Under the pieces are notes generated by a model that saw only the letters and a program-made list of their open reading frames with translations, was not told where the DNA came from and made no database searches. Shown piece by piece: positions 6,683 to 8,785 of a stretch of DNA of 8,785 nt. Position 1 is the first letter of the stretch. Every line of letters starts with the position of its first letter. Position numbers and translations under genes: made by a program. Origin of the DNA: Clostridiaceae bacterium UBA6110 (GTDB taxonomy: Bacteria; Bacillota; Clostridia; Clostridiales; Clostridiaceae). The stretch lies in NCBI GenBank assembly GCA_002428415.1, contig DIWI01000056.1, positions 1-8,785 of the forward strand, in the 5' to 3' direction.

Positions 6683-7528
6683 ATGAAATGGAGAGACAGA
6701 GCAGGAAGCAGCAATGTGGGAAGAAGCAGCGGAGGTGGTACTGGAGGTAAAATAGCGGCCGGAGGCGGGATCGGCATGATCCTTCTTCTTATAATAACGC
6801 TGCTTGGAGGCGGTGACCTGGGTTCACTATTCCAGAACTCAGCTATTGATCCGGGGACATCCCCGACAATCCAGTGGACCGCAGAGGAAGAGGAGATGGC
6901 GGATTTCTTCTCAGTAGTGCTGGCCGATACCGAAGTTGTCTGGGGTGACATCTTCAAGGCAAGCGGAAGAGAATATGTTCAGCCCAAGATGATGATATAT
7001 TCAGGAAGCATCCAGTCGGCATGCGGTGTAGCCGGAGGGTCAACAGGCCCCTTCTACTGCCCCACCGACCAGACCGTATACATGGACCTTACGTTTTACA
7101 AGGACCTTCGCACCAAGTACAAGGTACCGGGTGACTTCGCAATGGCTTATGTCATCGCCCACGAGGTCGGTCACCATATCCAGAACCTGACTGGAATACT
7201 TGATGAGATGGAAAGGATAAGGCAGCAGGTAAGCCAGACCGAATACAATGAGTACTCAGTGAGGCTTGAGCTGCAGGCTGACTATCTTGCCGGCGTGTGG
7301 GCAAAGCATGTTCAGGGCAAGGGATACCTTGAAGAGGGAGACATCGAGGAAGCCCTTAAGGCTGCAAACGCAATAGGGGATGACACGCTCCAGAAGCAGA
7401 CCATGGGCTATACGGTCCCCGACAGCTTCACCCATGGAACCTCTGAACAGAGGGTCAAATGGTTTACCAAGGGGTATGAGCTTGGAGACCTCTCCGGTTC
7501 GGATACCTTCGGAGCAGACGACCTGTAA
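6683..7528 (+). CDS. Membrane-anchored neutral zinc metallopeptidase (YpfJ/KPN_00151 family)
   Basis: A 281-residue protein of the putative neutral zinc metallopeptidase family (Zn_peptidase_2). It opens with the family's MKWRDR-type start and a Gly/Ser-rich basic stretch. One hydrophobic membrane segment follows at about residues 28-42 (GGIGMILLLIITLLG), which should leave the catalytic domain outside the cytoplasm. The zinc motif HEVGHH is at 160-165, and LELQADYLAGVW (195-206) supplies the likely third ligand E196 plus D200. Two cysteines in CGVAGGSTGPFYC (114 and 126) could form a disulfide in the exported domain. AAAGGAGG (6667-6674) lies 8 nt before the ATG. Length and motifs are those of an intact member. 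No substrate is established for the family as far as I know. The small membrane protein gene follows 79 bp downstream in the same direction. Confidence 0.92.
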   Translation: MKWRDRAGSSNVGRSSGGGTGGKIAAGGGIGMILLLIITLLGGGDLGSLFQNSAIDPGTSPTIQWTAEEEEMADFFSVVLADTEVVWGDIFKASGREYVQPKMMIYSGSIQSACGVAGGSTGPFYCPTDQTVYMDLTFYKDLRTKYKVPGDFAMAYVIAHEVGHHIQNLTGILDEMERIRQQVSQTEYNEYSVRLELQADYLAGVWAKHVQGKGYLEEGDIEEALKAANAIGDDTLQKQTMGYTVPDSFTHGTSEQRVKWFTKGYELGDLSGSDTFGADDL

Positions 7529-7546
7529 TATTTTCTACAGGATTTA

Positions 7547-7575
7547 GTGACCTTCATCCTCTTAAGTGGTATCAT
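7547..7575 (+). promoter_or_regulatory. Weak possible promoter before the small membrane protein gene
   Basis: GTGACC (7547-7552), a 17-bp spacer and TATCAT (7570-7575) give a four-of-six -35 and a five-of-six -10. No terminator is seen after the metallopeptidase, so read-through from upstream is at least as likely. Confidence 0.25.
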
Positions 7576-7607
7576 ATCCAGTGTAGAACAATTTAAAGGA
7601 GCACCTC

Positions 7608-7829
7608 ATGGATACAATAACACTTATAAGGAACCTGCTTCTCATCGGAGTACTCATGGGAGTCGGCTTTTCAGGCCTGGCTTTCTGGAAGCTCTACGAG
7701 CAGAGGCCAGCAAACAGAAAGAACGTTAACATACTGAAAATGGCCAATCCGAAACAGCTCAGGCATTTCGGAATTGTCTCACTGGCTGCAACACTAATAC
7801 TTATCGTTATAGTGATGCTTATCTGGTAG
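7608..7829 (+). CDS. Small two-helix membrane protein of unknown function
   Basis: A 73-residue hypothetical protein. It has a hydrophobic segment at about residues 8-27, a basic polar linker (about 30-52, with RPANRKNVNILK and KQLRH), and a second strongly hydrophobic segment at about 54-73 ending in VMLIW. Under the positive-inside rule the charged linker would face the cytoplasm, with both ends outside. AAAGGAG (7595-7601) lies 6 nt before the ATG, which supports real translation despite the small size. It follows the metallopeptidase by 79 bp and is closed by a hairpin terminator, so the two may be co-transcribed. I recognise no family. Confidence 0.72.
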   Translation: MDTITLIRNLLLIGVLMGVGFSGLAFWKLYEQRPANRKNVNILKMANPKQLRHFGIVSLAATLILIVIVMLIW

Positions 7830-7844
7830 TACAAAAACTGGCAG

Positions 7845-7872
7845 GGGGTCTTATTTTATAAAGACCTCCTTT
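7845..7872 (+). terminator. Hairpin terminator after the small membrane protein gene
   Basis: GGGGGTCTT (7845-7853) pairs with AAGACCTCC (7861-7869), nine pairs with one G-U, around the loop ATTTTAT. Only three Ts follow, so termination may be partial. Confidence 0.6.
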
Positions 7873-7907
7873 CGAATTTCAGGGAATCTTTTTAATCAGC
7901 CCCTACT

Positions 7908-7916
7908 TGTTATTCT
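7908..7916 (+). promoter_or_regulatory. Possible extended -10 promoter of the VOC-family gene
   Basis: TGT plus TATTCT (7911-7916, four of six) forms an extended -10. The -35 region is only T-rich. Transcription would begin near 7923, just ahead of the ribosome binding site. Confidence 0.35.
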
Positions 7917-7928
7917 GGATTTATTGCG

Positions 7929-7939
7929 AAGGAGATGAT
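7929..7939 (+). promoter_or_regulatory. Long Shine-Dalgarno setting a TTG start for the VOC gene
   Basis: AAGGAGATGAT matches the full anti-Shine-Dalgarno complement AAGGAGGTGAT at 10 of 11 bases. The in-frame ATG at 7935 is inside this element and cannot be spaced correctly from it. The next in-frame initiator is TTG at 7944, 9 nt after AAGGAG. Confidence 0.65.
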
Positions 7940-7943
7940 AGCT

Positions 7944-8351
7944 TTGGGAACTAACGAGATACTCGGAGGTGGAGGATTCCACCATATTTCAATTAATGCT
8001 TATGACATCAAGAAATCCGAGACCTTCTATACTAAAGTGCTCGGATTCAAAAAGGTAACAGAGTTCAACTCAGGAAACAGGTCATGCATCATGCTTGATT
8101 CCGGAGATGGTGCTTGCCTTGAGCTGTTCTCAGGCGGAACCCCTGAAGAGAAGCCGGACTGGGCAGAGCTGCATATTGCTCTCAGGGCTGCAGACACCAG
8201 GACAGTGCTTGAAAGGGTCAGAGCTTCCGGGATGACAATAACCATGGAGCCTAAGGACCTGGTTCTCCCTAGCGAACCGCCTAAACCAATAACTGTTGCC
8301 TTCTTCAAGGGACCAGACGGTGAGCTTGTTGAGCTTTTCCAGGAGAGATAA
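7944..8351 (+). CDS. VOC-family (glyoxalase/bleomycin-resistance fold) protein
   Basis: A single-module vicinal-oxygen-chelate protein of 135 residues from TTG 7944, or 138 from ATG 7935. It shows two beta-alpha-beta-beta-beta units: FHHISINAYDIKKSETFYTKVLGF opens the first (12-35) and ELHIALRAADTRTVLERV the second (75-92). The four usual metal ligands are in place: H14, E60 (CLELF), H77 (ELHIAL) and E130 (ELVELF), with the family's closing GPDGELVELF. Members include glyoxalase I, methylmalonyl-CoA epimerase, dioxygenases and drug-binding proteins, and the sequence does not pick between them. The metal site suggests an enzyme, not a pure binding protein. It is probably monocistronic, with terminators on both sides. 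Confidence 0.88.
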   Translation: MGTNEILGGGGFHHISINAYDIKKSETFYTKVLGFKKVTEFNSGNRSCIMLDSGDGACLELFSGGTPEEKPDWAELHIALRAADTRTVLERVRASGMTITMEPKDLVLPSEPPKPITVAFFKGPDGELVELFQER

Positions 8352-8390
8352 GAAATAGCAGGAAGCCCATATGAGCTTCCTGCTATTTCT
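8351..8390. terminator. Bidirectional terminator between convergent VOC and E1-like genes
   Basis: AGAAATAGCAGGAAGC (8351-8366) pairs perfectly over 16 bp with 8375-8390 around the loop CCATATGA. T-rich sequence (TATTTTAT) follows on the plus strand. On the minus strand the stem ends in TTTCTTATC. The hairpin overlaps the last base of the VOC stop codon and the last two bases of the opposing stop codon, so it fills the whole 37-bp gap. Confidence 0.88.
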
Positions 8391-8785
8391 ATTTTATCTG
8401 GATTATGTCATATTCCTGCTCAAGCAGGTCAATCCTGAGTATCCTGTTTGTCAGGAGATTTCCTCTTCCGATAATGACCTTCAAGACCTCACCTGATTCA
8501 ATAGAAGCCACTAGTGCCGGTGTGAAGGATGGATTTCCAAGCTGCTTCTCTATACCCTTGCTATTTTTCGCATTGTCAGGATAGAGGAGCTTTAAAGTGT
8601 CATCCCCAGGGAGAATTGTCGAAACCTGTCCATACCATCCTGCTATGGCTCCATGAACCATAGGCAGGCCTTCCTTCCTGCAGGCTTCCTGAAGTATCAG
8701 CCTTGCGCCTATGCTGTCCAGAGCATCGATGACTACATCATGGCCATGGATTATTCCGGTTGCATTTGACTCATCAAGGAATATG
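8389..8785 (-). CDS. HesA/MoeB/ThiF-family E1-like adenylyltransferase, C-terminal part, 5' end outside window
   Basis: The frame is open from the window edge to the TAG at 8391-8389, about 131 residues, so the ATG at 8661 is internal. The visible part matches the second half of the E1-like fold. DESNATGIIHGHDVVIDALDS carries the conserved acidic loop of the nucleotide site. ARLILQEACRKEGLPMVHGA and GWYGQVSTILPGDDTL follow, and then a C-terminal LVASIESGEVLKVIIGRGN segment. Proteins of this family adenylate the C-terminal glycine of a ubiquitin-like sulfur carrier (ThiS, MoaD and relatives) for thiamine, molybdopterin or related cofactor synthesis. The visible part has only one cysteine (in EACRKEG) and none of the CxxC pairs that bind zinc in MoeB and ThiF. 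A carrier-protein partner would be outside the window. Confidence 0.85.
   Translation of the reverse strand, partial: IFLDESNATGIIHGHDVVIDALDSIGARLILQEACRKEGLPMVHGAIAGWYGQVSTILPGDDTLKLLYPDNAKNSKGIEKQLGNPSFTPALVASIESGEVLKVIIGRGNLLTNRILRIDLLEQEYDIIQIK

Overview
The window reads as chromosomal DNA of an anaerobic Firmicute, most likely class Clostridia. The evidence is strong AAAGGAGG-type ribosome binding sites, textbook sigma-A promoters, U-tract hairpin terminators, a clostridial-type single-chain pyruvate carboxylase, and arginine and isoleucine codons dominated by AGG/AGA and ATA. Genus cannot be set from sequence alone. No insertion sequence, CRISPR array, phage gene or integrase is visible. 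The region looks like ordinary core and metabolic DNA with one small catabolic unit.

Layout. (1) Positions 1-36, minus strand: the 5' part of a serine tRNA running off the left edge, with a near-consensus promoter at 94-122. (2) 297-1115, plus: a BmrR-like MerR-family regulator with a C-terminal effector-binding domain, closed by a perfect terminator. (3) 1243-2730, plus: a UbiD-family (prenyl-FMN dependent) decarboxylase of the gallate/4-hydroxybenzoate decarboxylase C-subunit type. Its promoter has a 19-bp spacer carrying a dyad, as MerR-activated promoters do. (4) 2798-6244, minus: full-length pyruvate carboxylase, convergent with the decarboxylase. (5) 6245-6682: a 438-bp divergent intergenic region with two promoters, a palindrome on the pyc -35, a structured pyc leader and direct repeats upstream of the metallopeptidase promoter. 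(6) 6683-7528 and 7608-7829, plus: a membrane-anchored neutral zinc metallopeptidase and a small two-helix membrane protein. (7) 7944-8351, plus: a VOC/glyoxalase-fold protein with a probable TTG start. (8) 8389-8785, minus: the C-terminal part of a HesA/MoeB/ThiF E1-like adenylyltransferase cut by the right edge. It converges on the VOC gene at a 16-bp-stem bidirectional terminator.

How the genes fit together. The regulator and decarboxylase form a plausible sensor-plus-enzyme module for an aromatic acid: the regulator would bind an effector and untwist the long-spacer promoter of the decarboxylase gene. The decarboxylase lacks the usual neighbouring B (prenyl-FMN synthase) and D subunit genes in this window. 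Pyruvate carboxylase is an independent anaplerotic gene with its own elaborate upstream region. The other genes appear functionally unrelated to each other. The most useful leads are the MerR-type promoter and orphan decarboxylase, and the unexplained control elements upstream of pyc. I see no evidence for a wholly new multi-gene system.
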